43,027 nucleotides of DNA, taken from NCBI GenBank assembly GCA_963594675.1, contig CAVBGA010000087.1:1-43027 (forward strand). The letters run 5' to 3'. Shown one piece after another: positions 8,275 to 17,891 of this stretch. The translations under genes and the position numbers were made by a program. This stretch comes from Ruminococcus_G sp963594675 (lineage in GTDB: Bacteria > Bacillota > Clostridia > Lachnospirales > Lachnospiraceae). Below the pieces are notes generated by a model. The model was given only the letters and a program-made list of their open reading frames with translations, did no database searches and was not told the DNA's origin. Position 1 is the stretch's first letter; every line of letters starts with the position of its first letter.

Positions 8275-9450
8275 TCAACCTTTCTTACGGTTGGATACTA
8301 CGTCGAAGATTACAGCGATCAAAAGTACAGCACCTTTGATAACATACTGCCAGGAGTCGCCGACACCCATGATGGACATGCCCATGTTGATGACACCCAG
8401 AAGGAGAGCACCGATGATAACTCCAGGGATGGTTCCACTTCCTCCATATGCAGATGCACCACCGATGAAACAGGAGCCGATGGCATCCATCTCGTAGGAA
8501 GTACCGGTAGAACCTGTAACGGATCCTACACGAGCCAGACAAAGGAGTCCGCAAAGACCAGCGATCAGGCCCATACTTGCATAAGCGATAAAATATACTC
8601 TATCTGTGTTGATACCAGAAAGCTGTGTTGCTTTCTCATTACCACCTACTGCGTAGAAATAACGTCCAAATGCGGTACTGGATGTAATGAAATTGTAGAT
8701 CAGGCAGATTGCCACAACCCAAACCAGCATTACGGAAATGCCCTTATACTGAGCAAGAAGAATACAGTAAGCAAAGAGTACAACAGAAATAATAGCGGTA
8801 CGACCATAATCCAAGAGAGCGCTGGACTGACGATAGCCTTTTTTCGCTTTATGGATTCTGGAAGTTACGGTTCTTGCCACAAGAATAGCAATCACAATGA
8901 TGGCTACCACGATAGGAGAAAGGATACGATCATCGTTGTCCAGTCCCGGTACCTTGATGTATGCTGTAAAGATATCAAGGAAAAGCTGATTCTGAACGGC
9001 TACTGTTTTACTGTCCAGTACCAAACGTCCGATACCACGGAAGATAAACATACCACCCAATGTTGTGATGAAGGGAGGAATTCTTACATAACCAATCCAA
9101 TATCCCTGCCATACACCAGCTGCAAGACCCAGCAGAAGACAAATGACGATGGTGAGAATCGGGTTCATTCCCTTATTGGTAATTAAAACTGCTGCTACAC
9201 CACCTACCATACAGATCACAGATCCAACAGAAAGATCGATGTTACCTCCTGTCAGAATACACAAGAGCATACCACAGGCCATAACCAGTACGTATCCGTT
9301 CTGGATCATCAAGTTGGACATATTCTGCGCATAGAGAAGACGTCCGTCTGTCAGGAAGTAAAATAAAATAAATACACATACCAAAGCTATTACCATACTA
9401 TATTTCGTAAGGAAGCTTCCGATACTTACAGATGATTTTTTTTCTGTCAT
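8275..9450 (-). CDS. mmsB: Multiple-monosaccharide ABC transporter permease
   Basis: This 391-residue inner-membrane permease forms the channel of a sugar ABC importer. It has about ten hydrophobic segments and the BPD_transp_2 signatures of the RbsC/XylH/MmsB family, including LTGGNIDLSVGS near residue 63 and a late AIGSCFIGGASAYGGSG near 325. A long cytoplasmic loop near 195-215 is normal for the XylH/MmsB branch and explains its size above RbsC. The start at 9450 follows AGGAG by eight bases; the GTG nine bases upstream overlaps that sequence. It follows the ATPase gene by 19 bp and precedes galM closely. Confidence 0.9.
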   Translation of the reverse strand: MTEKKSSVSIGSFLTKYSMVIALVCVFILFYFLTDGRLLYAQNMSNLMIQNGYVLVMACGMLLCILTGGNIDLSVGSVICMVGGVAAVLITNKGMNPILTIVICLLLGLAAGVWQGYWIGYVRIPPFITTLGGMFIFRGIGRLVLDSKTVAVQNQLFLDIFTAYIKVPGLDNDDRILSPIVVAIIVIAILVARTVTSRIHKAKKGYRQSSALLDYGRTAIISVVLFAYCILLAQYKGISVMLVWVVAICLIYNFITSSTAFGRYFYAVGGNEKATQLSGINTDRVYFIAYASMGLIAGLCGLLCLARVGSVTGSTGTSYEMDAIGSCFIGGASAYGGSGTIPGVIIGALLLGVINMGMSIMGVGDSWQYVIKGAVLLIAVIFDVVSNRKKG

Positions 9451-9469
9451 TGTAAACACTCCTTTCTCG

Positions 9470-11005
9470 CTACTTATCGGCGCTAATGATGAATCCCATG
9501 ATCATCTCCTGAGTTGCCTCACTTGCTGCAATCTCGCCTTTAAGTTCTCCTTCATTCATGACATAAATTCGATCACACATACCAATCAACTCCGGTAACT
9601 CTGAGGAAATCATAATTACAGATTTTCCACTTTCCACCATCTTGTTGATCAGGCAATAGATATCATATTTAGCACCAACATCGATACCACGAGTCGGTTC
9701 GTCAAGAATCAGAATCTCAGGTTCTGTAAACATCCACTTGCCAAGAAGGGCTTTCTGCTGGTTACCACCGGAAAGATTGCCCACCTTCTGATTAATGGAA
9801 GGAGTTTTGGTTCCCATTTCTTTTGTCATAACCTCGGCCACATTAGTTTCTGCCGTCTTATCAATTATGCCGTTATTGCAAACCTTATCCAGTCTGGCAA
9901 GAGTGGTATTGAATTTAATCGTTTCTCCAAGAATCAGACCATTGGTCTTACGATCCTCAGTTACATAGGCCAGTTTATGGCGAATGGCCTGTTCCGGTGT
10001 TTTTAATTCCACCTTTTTGCCATCAATATACAGTTCACCTTCGCACTTGGAACCGTAACTTCTTCCAAAAATGGACATAGCAAGTTCGGTACGGCCTGCG
10101 CCCTGAAGTCCGGAAAATCCTACAACTTCGCCTTTATGAACCTTAAAGGACACATTTTTGTCCACAACTTTCTCATGATATAAGGGGTGATATACGGTCC
10201 AGTTCTTGACCTCCATTTTCACCTCAGAGGAAACATGGTGCTCTCTCTTGGGATAACGGTCATCCATGGATCTTCCTACCATACCCTTGATAATGCGATC
10301 CTCCGTAAAGTCATCCACACCCTTCACCAGGGTCTCGATGGTAGAACCATCACGGATGATTGTCGCTTTATCTGCACAATAGATAATCTCATTCAACTTA
10401 TGTGTGATAATAATAGATGTCAGACCTTGCTTCTTAAATTCAAGAAGAAGATCCAAAAGCATTCTTGCATCCTCATCATTCAGAGATGAGGTCGGCTCAT
10501 CCAGAATCAGAAGTTTTACATTCTTAGAGAAAGCCTTGGCGATCTCCACCAGCTGCTGCTTACCGGTTCCGATGTCCTTAATCAGTGTCTGGGCGGACTC
10601 ATTCAGGCCCACCTGCTTCATATGTTTTTCAGCCTCATTGAAGGTTGCATCCCAATCAATGGTGCCTGTACTTGTCTTTTTCTCATTTCCAAGGAACATA
10701 TTTTCACCAATTGTTAAAAGTGGAATCAATGCTAACTCCTGGTGAATAATAACAATGCCCTTGCTTTCACTGTCTTTCAGTGTTTTAAACTGACAGAGTT
10801 CTCCGTTGTAATAAATTTCTCCTGTGTAGGAACCTGCCGGATACGTTCCGGATAACACATTCATCAATGTGGATTTTCCTGCACCATTCTCCCCGATCAG
10901 AGCGTGAATCTCGCCTCTCTCCACCTTTAGATTAACGTTATCCAAAGCTTTAACTCCAGGGAATTCTTTCGTTATGGATTTCATTTCCAAAATGTTATCT
11001 GCCAA
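9470..11005 (-). CDS. mmsA: Multiple-monosaccharide ABC transporter ATP-binding protein
   Basis: This 511-residue double ATPase powers the sugar importer. The first nucleotide-binding domain has Walker A GENGAGKST near residue 38 and Walker B LLILDEPTSSL near 165. The second has a degenerate Walker A region (GLQGAGRTE near 300), signature LSGGNQQK near 405 and Walker B ILILDEPTRGID near 425. One degenerate site is normal in the RbsA/XylG/MmsA family. The start codon appears to be TTG, about seven bases after GGAGGAG. The gene follows the binding-protein gene after a 96-bp gap with a hairpin, and belongs to the operon chvE-mmsA-mmsB-galM-xylB-isomerase. Confidence 0.92.
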   Translation of the reverse strand: MADNILEMKSITKEFPGVKALDNVNLKVERGEIHALIGENGAGKSTLMNVLSGTYPAGSYTGEIYYNGELCQFKTLKDSESKGIVIIHQELALIPLLTIGENMFLGNEKKTSTGTIDWDATFNEAEKHMKQVGLNESAQTLIKDIGTGKQQLVEIAKAFSKNVKLLILDEPTSSLNDEDARMLLDLLLEFKKQGLTSIIITHKLNEIIYCADKATIIRDGSTIETLVKGVDDFTEDRIIKGMVGRSMDDRYPKREHHVSSEVKMEVKNWTVYHPLYHEKVVDKNVSFKVHKGEVVGFSGLQGAGRTELAMSIFGRSYGSKCEGELYIDGKKVELKTPEQAIRHKLAYVTEDRKTNGLILGETIKFNTTLARLDKVCNNGIIDKTAETNVAEVMTKEMGTKTPSINQKVGNLSGGNQQKALLGKWMFTEPEILILDEPTRGIDVGAKYDIYCLINKMVESGKSVIMISSELPELIGMCDRIYVMNEGELKGEIAASEATQEMIMGFIISADK

Positions 11006-11035
11006 AAGATTCTCCTCCTCTCGCTTTTCTTAAAA

Positions 11036-11065
11036 TTGAGGCGGTACCATTATGGCCCGCCTCAA
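11036..11065 (-). other. Intra-operon hairpin between binding protein and ATPase genes
   Basis: TTGAGGCGG (11036-11044) and CCGCCTCAA (11057-11065) form a perfect 9-bp stem. On the minus strand it is followed by TTTTAAG, a weak T-tract. Such stems between the binding protein and ABC genes commonly let the binding protein be made in excess. Confidence 0.65.
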
Positions 11066-11101
11066 ATATCAGGCTACTTTTAACCTTAACTTCTAATATC
11101 T

Positions 11102-12271
11102 TTAGCTCACTGCTTTAAGGTAATTGCCGTCCATCTCATAAAGTCCTGTATCTACAAGATCCTGCAGATTGTCCTTTGTGATTACGTTAGGAACCAGAAG
11201 GAAGGACGGGCATGTATGGCCTGAAGAAGTCTCATAAGACTCTGTATCATAAGATGCCTCTACACCGAACTTATCGATGAGAGATTCGTCAATAGTATCA
11301 CCATTCAACATTGCTTTTGCCAGCTCAAGAGTTACAACAGACTCATCACTTACATTTTTGTAAACCGTCATGGTCTGAACACCATCTACGATATTCTTAA
11401 GGTTGGCCTCATCACCATCCTGTCCTGTAATGATGATATCGTTAGATCCTTTGTAGTCAGATGTGATTGCCTGAGCTACACCAAGTGCAGTGGAGTCATT
11501 GGAGCAAAGCCATACATCCAGCTGTGTGCCATCTGCATAGTAGGAAGAAAGAACGTTCTGTGCTCTCTCCATTGCGTCATCCGTATTCCACTGATCTGTT
11601 GCAACAGTATCGAAATCTGTCTGTCCTGAAGGAACTACCAGTGTACCTGCCTCGATGTAAGGATTCAGCACATCCATAGCACCGTTGTAGAAATAGGTGG
11701 CATTGTTATCTGCCGGATCACCTGCGGTAATCTCCAGGTTATAGGTCTTATCGCCAGCATTCTCAAGATCAAGCTGATCTACGATGAACTCACCCTGTAA
11801 TTTACCTACGGTGTAGTTATCGAAAGATACATAATAGGAAACAGCGTCGTTAAGAATGAGTCGGTCATAAGAGATAACCGGTACGTCTGCATCTGCTGCG
11901 TCGTTCATAGCTGTGTTCAATGCTTCACCATCAATAGCAGCTACAATAAGAAGATCTACGTCGTCAGCCAACATGTTCTGGATATCATTTACCTGTTTTG
12001 CAGAATCGTTATCTGAATAGGTAAGTACGGTTTCATATCCTGCGTCCTGGAACTGCTGATCCAGGTAGCTTCCATCACGGCTCCATCTCTCAAGAGACTG
12101 GGTCGGCATGGAAATACCAATCTTCTTAGTTCCAGAATCTGATGAGCTATCAGATGATGATTCGGATGATGAGCTGTCCGATGATGAACTGTCGGAAGAG
12201 GAACTTCCACAGGCAACCATTGATACTGCCATTGCTGCTACCAGCATACCTGCAACTATTTTTTTCTTCAT
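11102..12271 (-). CDS. chvE: ChvE-type sugar-binding lipoprotein
   Basis: This 389-residue lipoprotein captures sugar outside the cell for the MmsAB importer. A lipobox ends in VACG with Cys21 as the lipidation site. A Ser/Asp-rich spacer of about 25 residues follows, then a Peripla_BP_4 domain. SLERWSRDGSYL, ISYDRLILND and YYVSFDNYTVG are shared with ChvE and XylF and line the sugar pocket in that family. TGQDGDEANL near 275 and TMTVYKN near 298 also fit. The ATG at 12271 has GGAGGG nine bases upstream; the TTG two codons earlier is less likely. It heads its own transcript after a strong terminator, with a promoter at 12319-12348. Specificity could be xylose, arabinose, glucose or galactose. 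Confidence 0.88.
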   Translation of the reverse strand: MKKKIVAGMLVAAMAVSMVACGSSSSDSSSSDSSSSESSSDSSSDSGTKKIGISMPTQSLERWSRDGSYLDQQFQDAGYETVLTYSDNDSAKQVNDIQNMLADDVDLLIVAAIDGEALNTAMNDAADADVPVISYDRLILNDAVSYYVSFDNYTVGKLQGEFIVDQLDLENAGDKTYNLEITAGDPADNNATYFYNGAMDVLNPYIEAGTLVVPSGQTDFDTVATDQWNTDDAMERAQNVLSSYYADGTQLDVWLCSNDSTALGVAQAITSDYKGSNDIIITGQDGDEANLKNIVDGVQTMTVYKNVSDESVVTLELAKAMLNGDTIDESLIDKFGVEASYDTESYETSSGHTCPSFLLVPNVITKDNLQDLVDTGLYEMDGNYLKAVS

Positions 12272-12318
12272 TAACAAATCCCTCCTTGTTTGTTATTCCT
12301 TTTTGATAATGTGATATT

Positions 12319-12348
12319 ATCATAAGAAATCATGGACTAACTTGTCAT
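12319..12348 (-). promoter_or_regulatory. Probable promoter of the sugar transport operon
   Basis: Minus-strand ATGACA (12348-12343) and TATGAT (12324-12319) are 18 bp apart, about 50 bp upstream of the lipoprotein start. The weak -35 fits a promoter that needs an activator such as the neighbouring YesN-type regulator. A small palindrome GATAAT-N5-ATTATC lies at 12305-12321 just downstream. Confidence 0.45.
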
Positions 12349-12385
12349 TTACTGTATATTTTGCCTAGCACAAATAGGTGCAGAC

Positions 12386-12430
12386 GCAAAAAAACAGGAC
12401 ATTTTTGTCCTATACAAAAATGTCCTGTGC
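12386..12430 (-). terminator. Strong terminator after the sensor/regulator operon
   Basis: A perfect 15-bp stem (12394-12408 with 12414-12428) and a 5-base loop are followed on the minus strand by seven T residues. It lies 57 bp after the stop at 12487 and separates the sensory operon from the transport operon. Confidence 0.9.
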
Positions 12431-12486
12431 TAGTGCTTATGATAGCAACCAGATAGCATTTCACAATCTATGTCGCCTGTATACCA

Positions 12487-13569
12487 TCATTTTCTCACAT
12501 TGAGATAGATATCACTCTCCTCATGATATTTTCCGGTAATCACATCATCCATATTGTCCTTAGTTACCGCCACCGGTGTTAGTTTCTCATAAGGCACATC
12601 AAAGCTTCCATCATTAATGGTTTCATCTACGTCAATATCTTCTCCCTTGGCCAGAGTGACTGTAATCTGTGCCGCCTTTTTCGCCAATTTTTCCACAGGC
12701 TTATAGACGGTCATACACTGGGTCCCTTCCACAATCCTCTGGCAGGCATCCAGGTCTGCATCCTGTCCTACCACGCAGACACTGCCCGCCATTCGCCGTT
12801 CAGAAAGAGCCTTGATGGCATTGCCGGCAATACTATCATTGCCGCACATGATGCCCTGAAGTGATGTGTTTTTATTGAGGAATTCGCTGGTATAGGAAAA
12901 GCCTTTCTCTCCCATCCAGTTTTCCGCATAGTCTGTCTCCTTAATCGTAATATTGGTGCCCTTCAGCGCTTCCGAAAAGCCTTCCATGATCTGAGGCACA
13001 TTATAGTCTGCCGTGGGACCACAAATCTGCAATATGTCTCCCTCCGTGCCCAGATGCTCCTTCACATGTGCACCCATAAGGCGGCCTACCTCCTCATTAT
13101 CAAAGGAAATATAGCAGTCCACATTGGCATCCAGAATTAAACGATCGTAGGCAATCACGGGAATCCCTAATTCCTGGGCATTGGCAATGACTTCTTTCAA
13201 TTCACTTTGATCTTCCCCACTGGCCACGGCCACAATCACAATGGCATCCACCTGATTTTTGATAAAATACTCAATCTGCTCTACCTGATCCTCCAAAACA
13301 CCATTGGCATTTTGAAAGTTCACCTGAGCCCCCAGATCCTGAGCCACTGATACAAATACATCCCTGTCTCTCTGCCATCTCTCAAGAAGCAGGGAATCAA
13401 AGGTAATCCCAATCTCAAGTTGATTCTTTTCTTCCGACTTGCTGGAGCTTTCACTGCTTTTCACCAGAGTTGGCTGCTGGGTTACGGTACTTTCCCTGGT
13501 GATCACGATACAGATAATGAGAAAGATCATAAGGGTAAATGCTCCGCCTATCCAAATTTTATGTTTCAT
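12487..13569 (-). CDS. Membrane-anchored XylF-like sugar-sensing protein
   Basis: This 360-residue protein has an uncleaved-looking N-terminal membrane helix (residues 6-24) with no lipobox, a Ser/Lys/Glu linker, and then a domain close to the D-xylose-binding protein XylF. Shared segments include LLLERWQRDRDVF near 60, QNANG near 82, IAYDRLILDANVDCYISFDN near 140-160 and VGQDADLDACQRIVEGTQCM near 268. In Clostridium beijerinckii the XylF homologue XylFII binds xylose and activates the kinase LytS. The same role is inferred here because the gene overlaps the response-regulator gene by four bases (ATGA) and ends at a terminator, apart from the transporter's own lipoprotein. GGGAGGG precedes its ATG. 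Confidence 0.82.
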   Translation of the reverse strand: MKHKIWIGGAFTLMIFLIICIVITRESTVTQQPTLVKSSESSSKSEEKNQLEIGITFDSLLLERWQRDRDVFVSVAQDLGAQVNFQNANGVLEDQVEQIEYFIKNQVDAIVIVAVASGEDQSELKEVIANAQELGIPVIAYDRLILDANVDCYISFDNEEVGRLMGAHVKEHLGTEGDILQICGPTADYNVPQIMEGFSEALKGTNITIKETDYAENWMGEKGFSYTSEFLNKNTSLQGIMCGNDSIAGNAIKALSERRMAGSVCVVGQDADLDACQRIVEGTQCMTVYKPVEKLAKKAAQITVTLAKGEDIDVDETINDGSFDVPYEKLTPVAVTKDNMDDVITGKYHEESDIYLNVRK

Positions 13570-15164
13570 GAGCCCTCCCTTCCTCTATATTCTGTGGGTG
13601 TTATCCCTTCATTTTTCTTAAAAATCCTGCTGAAATAATTGGGATCACTATAGCCTACCGCACTGCAGATTGCCTTCATACTAAGGCTTTTATCCGCCAG
13701 AAGTTCTTTGGCCTTGTCCATACGAAGTTTCGTTACATACTCGGTAAAGTTGCTGCCCGTCTCTTCTTTAAAAAGCTTGCTAAAATAATACGAACTAAGA
13801 TCCAGCTGCCTTGATACATCATCCAAAGAAATATCCTTCCAGAAATTCTCCGAAATGTAGGCCTTTGCCTGGACAATCATATGATTTTCATGTTCTTCCT
13901 TCTTGGAAACCATATTTTTCGCAGCATTACGCAGCTTGTCCACAAACCAACCGCGCAGAGAGCTATTGCTTGTGGCATTTACCACTGTAGGCAGGTAATC
14001 CGCTCTTTCCTCAAAATGGTAGGTGATCCCCCCCTTTAAATACACCTGATAATCCGCAAATAAAACAAATTCCAAAATTTTTAGGCGGACACTGACATTA
14101 TTTTCATCATATCGATGCACCATCCAGTCAAAATATCCATCCGCCGCTCTTGCGCAATCCTCTATCTTCCCCTCCCGCAAGCTTTCAAAAATTTCTTTCT
14201 CCAGATCCAGAGGGTATTCTTCATCATATTGCAAGTGAATGGCCATATCGTCCACATGGGCTACGCTGCCGCTGGAATTATTCAGAGCTCTTACGGCCTC
14301 CTCATAGGATTCCATGTTGTCTTTCAATCTTTTTATAGAACCAATGCCAATGCGAAAACTAATATCCGTCTTTTTTCGCAATTCCCGAGTCAGTTCTCTG
14401 GCGGTATCAATCATGGCAATTCTTTCTTCATATTCAATTTTGCGGCCATCTGTGGGAATATAAACCGGAATTTTGTTGGCAATCACGGCCCCTACTAGAC
14501 AGGGCCAGGTATTTTTCACCATAGAACGAATCCGAGCATAATTCATCTGGGTCCGAACGCCAGCCCCTACCGGATTGGTAAGCTTACCGCTATGCTGCTC
14601 ATCTCCTACCATAATGGCTAACATACAGCCGTAATCTGTATTGATTCCTAAAAGCTGCTTATAATTATCAATATCCTCTTCAAATTGTTCCCGAAACATG
14701 GTGGCATAAATAAAACCACTTTCGATGATGGGGGTAACAGTCTCCAGTTTTTCCTTAATAATCAGGTCATCACTTCGCTTCTTTTTCCTGGAATCCACCA
14801 GCTTAAAGGCCTTTTTCAACACTTCTTCAATAGTTCCCGGACTGAAAGGCTTATTGAGATACTCAAAAACACCCAGGTTAATGGCTTCCTTAGCATAATC
14901 AAAGCGATCATAGGCCGTAAGTACAATGAATACAATAGAAGGATTGCTTTCCTGGATTTCCTTCATAGCTTCAATTCCATTGATTCCCGGCATCTGGATA
15001 TCCATAAATGCCACATTGGGGCGAAAGCTTTCTGCCAGCTCAATGACACTTCTTCCAGTTTTTGCAGTCTCAATCTGACATTCCCCAGGAAATCGCTTTT
15101 CTATAATCATTTTCAGGGAGTCAAGGACAATCCCCTCATCATCTGCCAGCATTACTCGATACAT
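13566..15164 (-). CDS. YesN/AraC-type response regulator
   Basis: This 532-residue protein is a DNA-binding response regulator. The N-terminal receiver domain has the acidic pair D8-D9, phospho-acceptor D55 in FMDIQMPG and a Lys near 105. A middle region of about 270 residues is typical of long YesN proteins. The C-terminal AraC domain has two helix-turn-helix motifs, ISLDDVSRQLDLSSYYFSKLF and a distal one ending VGYSDPNYFSRIFKKNEG. GGGGGAG lies seven bases before the ATG at 15164, so that start is preferred over 15191. It overlaps the kinase gene by 26 bases, which couples their translation. Its likely target is the transport operon promoter downstream. Confidence 0.9.
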   Translation of the reverse strand: MYRVMLADDEGIVLDSLKMIIEKRFPGECQIETAKTGRSVIELAESFRPNVAFMDIQMPGINGIEAMKEIQESNPSIVFIVLTAYDRFDYAKEAINLGVFEYLNKPFSPGTIEEVLKKAFKLVDSRKKKRSDDLIIKEKLETVTPIIESGFIYATMFREQFEEDIDNYKQLLGINTDYGCMLAIMVGDEQHSGKLTNPVGAGVRTQMNYARIRSMVKNTWPCLVGAVIANKIPVYIPTDGRKIEYEERIAMIDTARELTRELRKKTDISFRIGIGSIKRLKDNMESYEEAVRALNNSSGSVAHVDDMAIHLQYDEEYPLDLEKEIFESLREGKIEDCARAADGYFDWMVHRYDENNVSVRLKILEFVLFADYQVYLKGGITYHFEERADYLPTVVNATSNSSLRGWFVDKLRNAAKNMVSKKEEHENHMIVQAKAYISENFWKDISLDDVSRQLDLSSYYFSKLFKEETGSNFTEYVTKLRMDKAKELLADKSLSMKAICSAVGYSDPNYFSRIFKKNEGITPTEYRGREGS

Positions 15165-16674
15165 CTTTGTCTCCCCCTTTGCTTCTATCATTTATCGTAT
15201 TTTCCTCAGGAATCCGAATCAAGATTTCTGTTCCCATGTCCTTACCTTCACTAAATATATCCAGAGAAGCCTGTCCCTTAAAGTAAAGCTTCAGCCGCTC
15301 CATTACATTTTTAATACCCACTCCATTAGAATTTTTTCTACTAGCATTGGGAGATGCCTTTCCGGAAAGTACCTCTTGAATCCGCTCTTTTTCCATGCCA
15401 AATCCATTGTCCCAGATGCTGATATAAATTCCACCATCTTTTTTGTAAACCGACAGTTCCACCAAACCTTCTCTGTCATCCAGCCCTCGAATTCCGTAAT
15501 TTACTGCATTTTCAATAAGAGGCTGTAAAATCATACTGGGCACTCTGGTCTGCAAAACAGTCTCGTCAATATCCTTGGAGAAATGAATTTCTCCGGAAAA
15601 CCTTACATTTAAAATGTAAACATAATTGTCCACCAAATGAATTTCTTCTTCCAAGGAAGCATCCTTGTCATCCTTTCTTACATTATAACGAAAGAAAGAA
15701 GCCAGGTTATCCAGAAATTCTCCTGTCCTGGGGGCATCCTCCATCATAGCCAACTGCATGCCTGCATTCAATGTGTTAAAGAGAAAATGAGGATTAATCT
15801 GGGCCTGCAGATATTTTAGCTGGGCATCCTTCAAATAGGTCTGCATCTGCACTTCCCGGGCCATGGTCTGCTGCAATTGCCCGATATATTCCCTGATACA
15901 GGTCACCATCTGATTAAAAGCCAGGGTAACGGAACCAATCTCATCCATATAATCTATGGGAATCTCTTCCAGATCGAAATTGCCCTTCGCCACCTCATTG
16001 GCCGCTTTGGTAAGATTCCGGAAGGGCTTGGTCATATCCCGGGTTGTACCCAAAATAATTCCTACATTGCCGATCATAGCAAGGATCAAGACGGCAATAC
16101 TTAAAACCACAATCAAATGCATCGCTGTGATCTGTACCTGGTAGGACTGGGAATTTTTCTTAAATTGTTCATTATTGATACTATAAAGGAAGGTATGAAT
16201 CTCCTGATACAGCTGATTTGCTTCCTCATAAAGTTCTCCATATTTCTCTACATTCCGCCCACGCTTGGCCTGTATGATTTCCTCCGCCAGTTCCAAATAG
16301 GACTGGGATAGGCCATAAATATTTCTCCGGCTGATTAAAAGATCATCGTCTGTGATTCCGATATTCATATCCTCCACCAGCTCACGGTAGCTTTGCTCGC
16401 TTCGATAATAGTTGTCCATGGCATCAGAGCTTCTGGTTTTTACATATTCCTTCATATAAGAGTGTAAGGTATCCAAACCATCTGCCAGATTATTCAGTTC
16501 CACATTCGTCTCATAAACATTCTCCACAGATCGGCTCACATCATTAATAATGGCATACATAAAAAGATTGACCGCCATAATTAATGCTGCCACAAAGACG
16601 AACATGGCAATCATTTTTTCCTGCAGGGTCATCTGTCGCCAGCGAAGCTGCAAGGAAGCTTTAATTGTTTTCAC
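15139..16674 (-). CDS. LytS/YesM-type sensor histidine kinase
   Basis: This 511-residue membrane kinase has helices near residues 22-44 and 185-208 that flank an all-helical extracellular domain of about 140 residues. A HAMP domain (about 210-262), a His_kinase domain with phospho-acceptor H296 in QINPHFLFN, an N-box ENAVNYG near 389 and ATPase box DNGFGM near 422 follow. The extracellular region is too small for a sugar-binding fold, which fits sensing through a partner binding protein. The start is GTG with GAGGAGGG eight bases upstream. It overlaps the preceding binding-protein gene by 14 bases and the following regulator gene by 26. Confidence 0.9.
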   Translation of the reverse strand: MKTIKASLQLRWRQMTLQEKMIAMFVFVAALIMAVNLFMYAIINDVSRSVENVYETNVELNNLADGLDTLHSYMKEYVKTRSSDAMDNYYRSEQSYRELVEDMNIGITDDDLLISRRNIYGLSQSYLELAEEIIQAKRGRNVEKYGELYEEANQLYQEIHTFLYSINNEQFKKNSQSYQVQITAMHLIVVLSIAVLILAMIGNVGIILGTTRDMTKPFRNLTKAANEVAKGNFDLEEIPIDYMDEIGSVTLAFNQMVTCIREYIGQLQQTMAREVQMQTYLKDAQLKYLQAQINPHFLFNTLNAGMQLAMMEDAPRTGEFLDNLASFFRYNVRKDDKDASLEEEIHLVDNYVYILNVRFSGEIHFSKDIDETVLQTRVPSMILQPLIENAVNYGIRGLDDREGLVELSVYKKDGGIYISIWDNGFGMEKERIQEVLSGKASPNASRKNSNGVGIKNVMERLKLYFKGQASLDIFSEGKDMGTEILIRIPEENTINDRSKGGDKDVSSNAGR

Positions 16675-17698
16675 TGTCCGTACCCTCCTCGCTATTCAAA
16701 AGCTTTGTTGCCACATCGTCTGTAATCAATTGAGTGTCCACAGCCTGATATCCATTGGTGTAACCGGTAGAAATATAATCATTTAAGGCCTGAACACAGT
16801 CTCTTCCCATCTGGTTGGTATCAAGAGCGATGGTGGCACTGATAATTCCCTTAGAAACACCTTCCAATACAGAATCTGAATCATGAAATCCAAGAATTTT
16901 CACACTTCCTACCTTATTGTAATCTACCGCTGCCTGATAGGCACATTTGGTATTTAACTCACTGAGACAAACAATAATATCTGGGAAATTTTCATCATCC
17001 AGAAAGATATCACGAATCGCTTCCTCAGAACTAAACTCTCCTGTATTGTCAATAAGTTGGGTATCTACCTTTACCGTGTCGCTCTGGGTAGTATTTTCTA
17101 AGGTCTCGCGAATTCCCAAGAGTATCAGATTCTGGCTCACATCCAGCTGTTCTTTATCTGTTAACACTAAAATATCTGCAGGGGATTCTGCTGACACATC
17201 CTCCATATCTTCCAAAAGCGACTGAATCTGTTCTCCATATTCCTGACCCAGAGTATAATTGCTGGTGCCCACGTAACATTGGCGATTGCTGCCGGAACAA
17301 TCATTTAAGACGGTAACCACAGGAATTCCATCCTCCACTGCCTCATCAATCAATTCCACAGTCTCATCGCTCTCATCTCCTGAGACAATGATTCCATCCA
17401 CTTTCGCCTGAATCGCCAGCTTTAAAAGAGTTTTTCGGTCGTATTGCACAGAAAGATTCTCTCCGAAGCGTTCCACATAAACATCACTGCTTTTGCCCTC
17501 TTTCTCTGCACTTTCATATACTTTATCCCAAAAGTCTCCATCTTCAGAATCTGTAATCAAAGCATAATGTCCTTCATATTCTCTATAACTCACAGTCTTT
17601 GCATTGGATTTTAATTTTATAAGCAATCCCGAAATCAACAAAACAGCAATTGCTGTCATGGCAATGACTGAAAAAAAATGGATCATTCTTTTTTTCAT
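16661..17698 (-). CDS. Membrane-anchored Peripla_BP_4 sensor protein
   Basis: This 345-residue protein has one N-terminal membrane helix (residues 8-28), no lipobox, and an extracellular periplasmic-binding fold. Landmarks are ALITDSEDGDFWDKVYESA near 46, VDGIIVSGDESD near 100, GIPVVTVLND near 124 and ILGFHDSDSVLEGVSKG near 268. It lacks the RW-x-RD and AYDRLI signatures of XylF, so it should bind another sugar or a processed signal. It is first in the sensory operon and overlaps the kinase gene by 14 bases, so a role as co-sensor for the kinase is inferred. The operon therefore has two anchored binding proteins, one at each end. Confidence 0.8.
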   Translation of the reverse strand: MKKRMIHFFSVIAMTAIAVLLISGLLIKLKSNAKTVSYREYEGHYALITDSEDGDFWDKVYESAEKEGKSSDVYVERFGENLSVQYDRKTLLKLAIQAKVDGIIVSGDESDETVELIDEAVEDGIPVVTVLNDCSGSNRQCYVGTSNYTLGQEYGEQIQSLLEDMEDVSAESPADILVLTDKEQLDVSQNLILLGIRETLENTTQSDTVKVDTQLIDNTGEFSSEEAIRDIFLDDENFPDIIVCLSELNTKCAYQAAVDYNKVGSVKILGFHDSDSVLEGVSKGIISATIALDTNQMGRDCVQALNDYISTGYTNGYQAVDTQLITDDVATKLLNSEEGTDSENN

Positions 17699-17823
17699 TT
17701 TACATCTTAATCCTTCTTTTTATTTTTTCTGTAACTATTGTATCATGATAATTGTTTTTTTGTTTATTTTTTATACAAAATCTACAGATTCTGTCACCGA
17801 CACTTCCCTCAAATGCACGAAAA

Positions 17824-17864
17824 CGCCAAAAAACGCAGCAGCGACTTTCATCGCTACTGCGTCT
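17824..17864 (-). terminator. Terminator of the ATP synthase operon
   Basis: ACGCAGCAGCG (17833-17843) pairs with CGCTACTGCGT (17852-17862), an 11-bp stem with one wobble and an 8-base loop. On the minus strand a run of six T residues follows. It lies about 28 bp after the atpC stop. Confidence 0.9.
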
Positions 17865-17891
17865 CTTTAGCGTATACATAAGTGTGAATTT

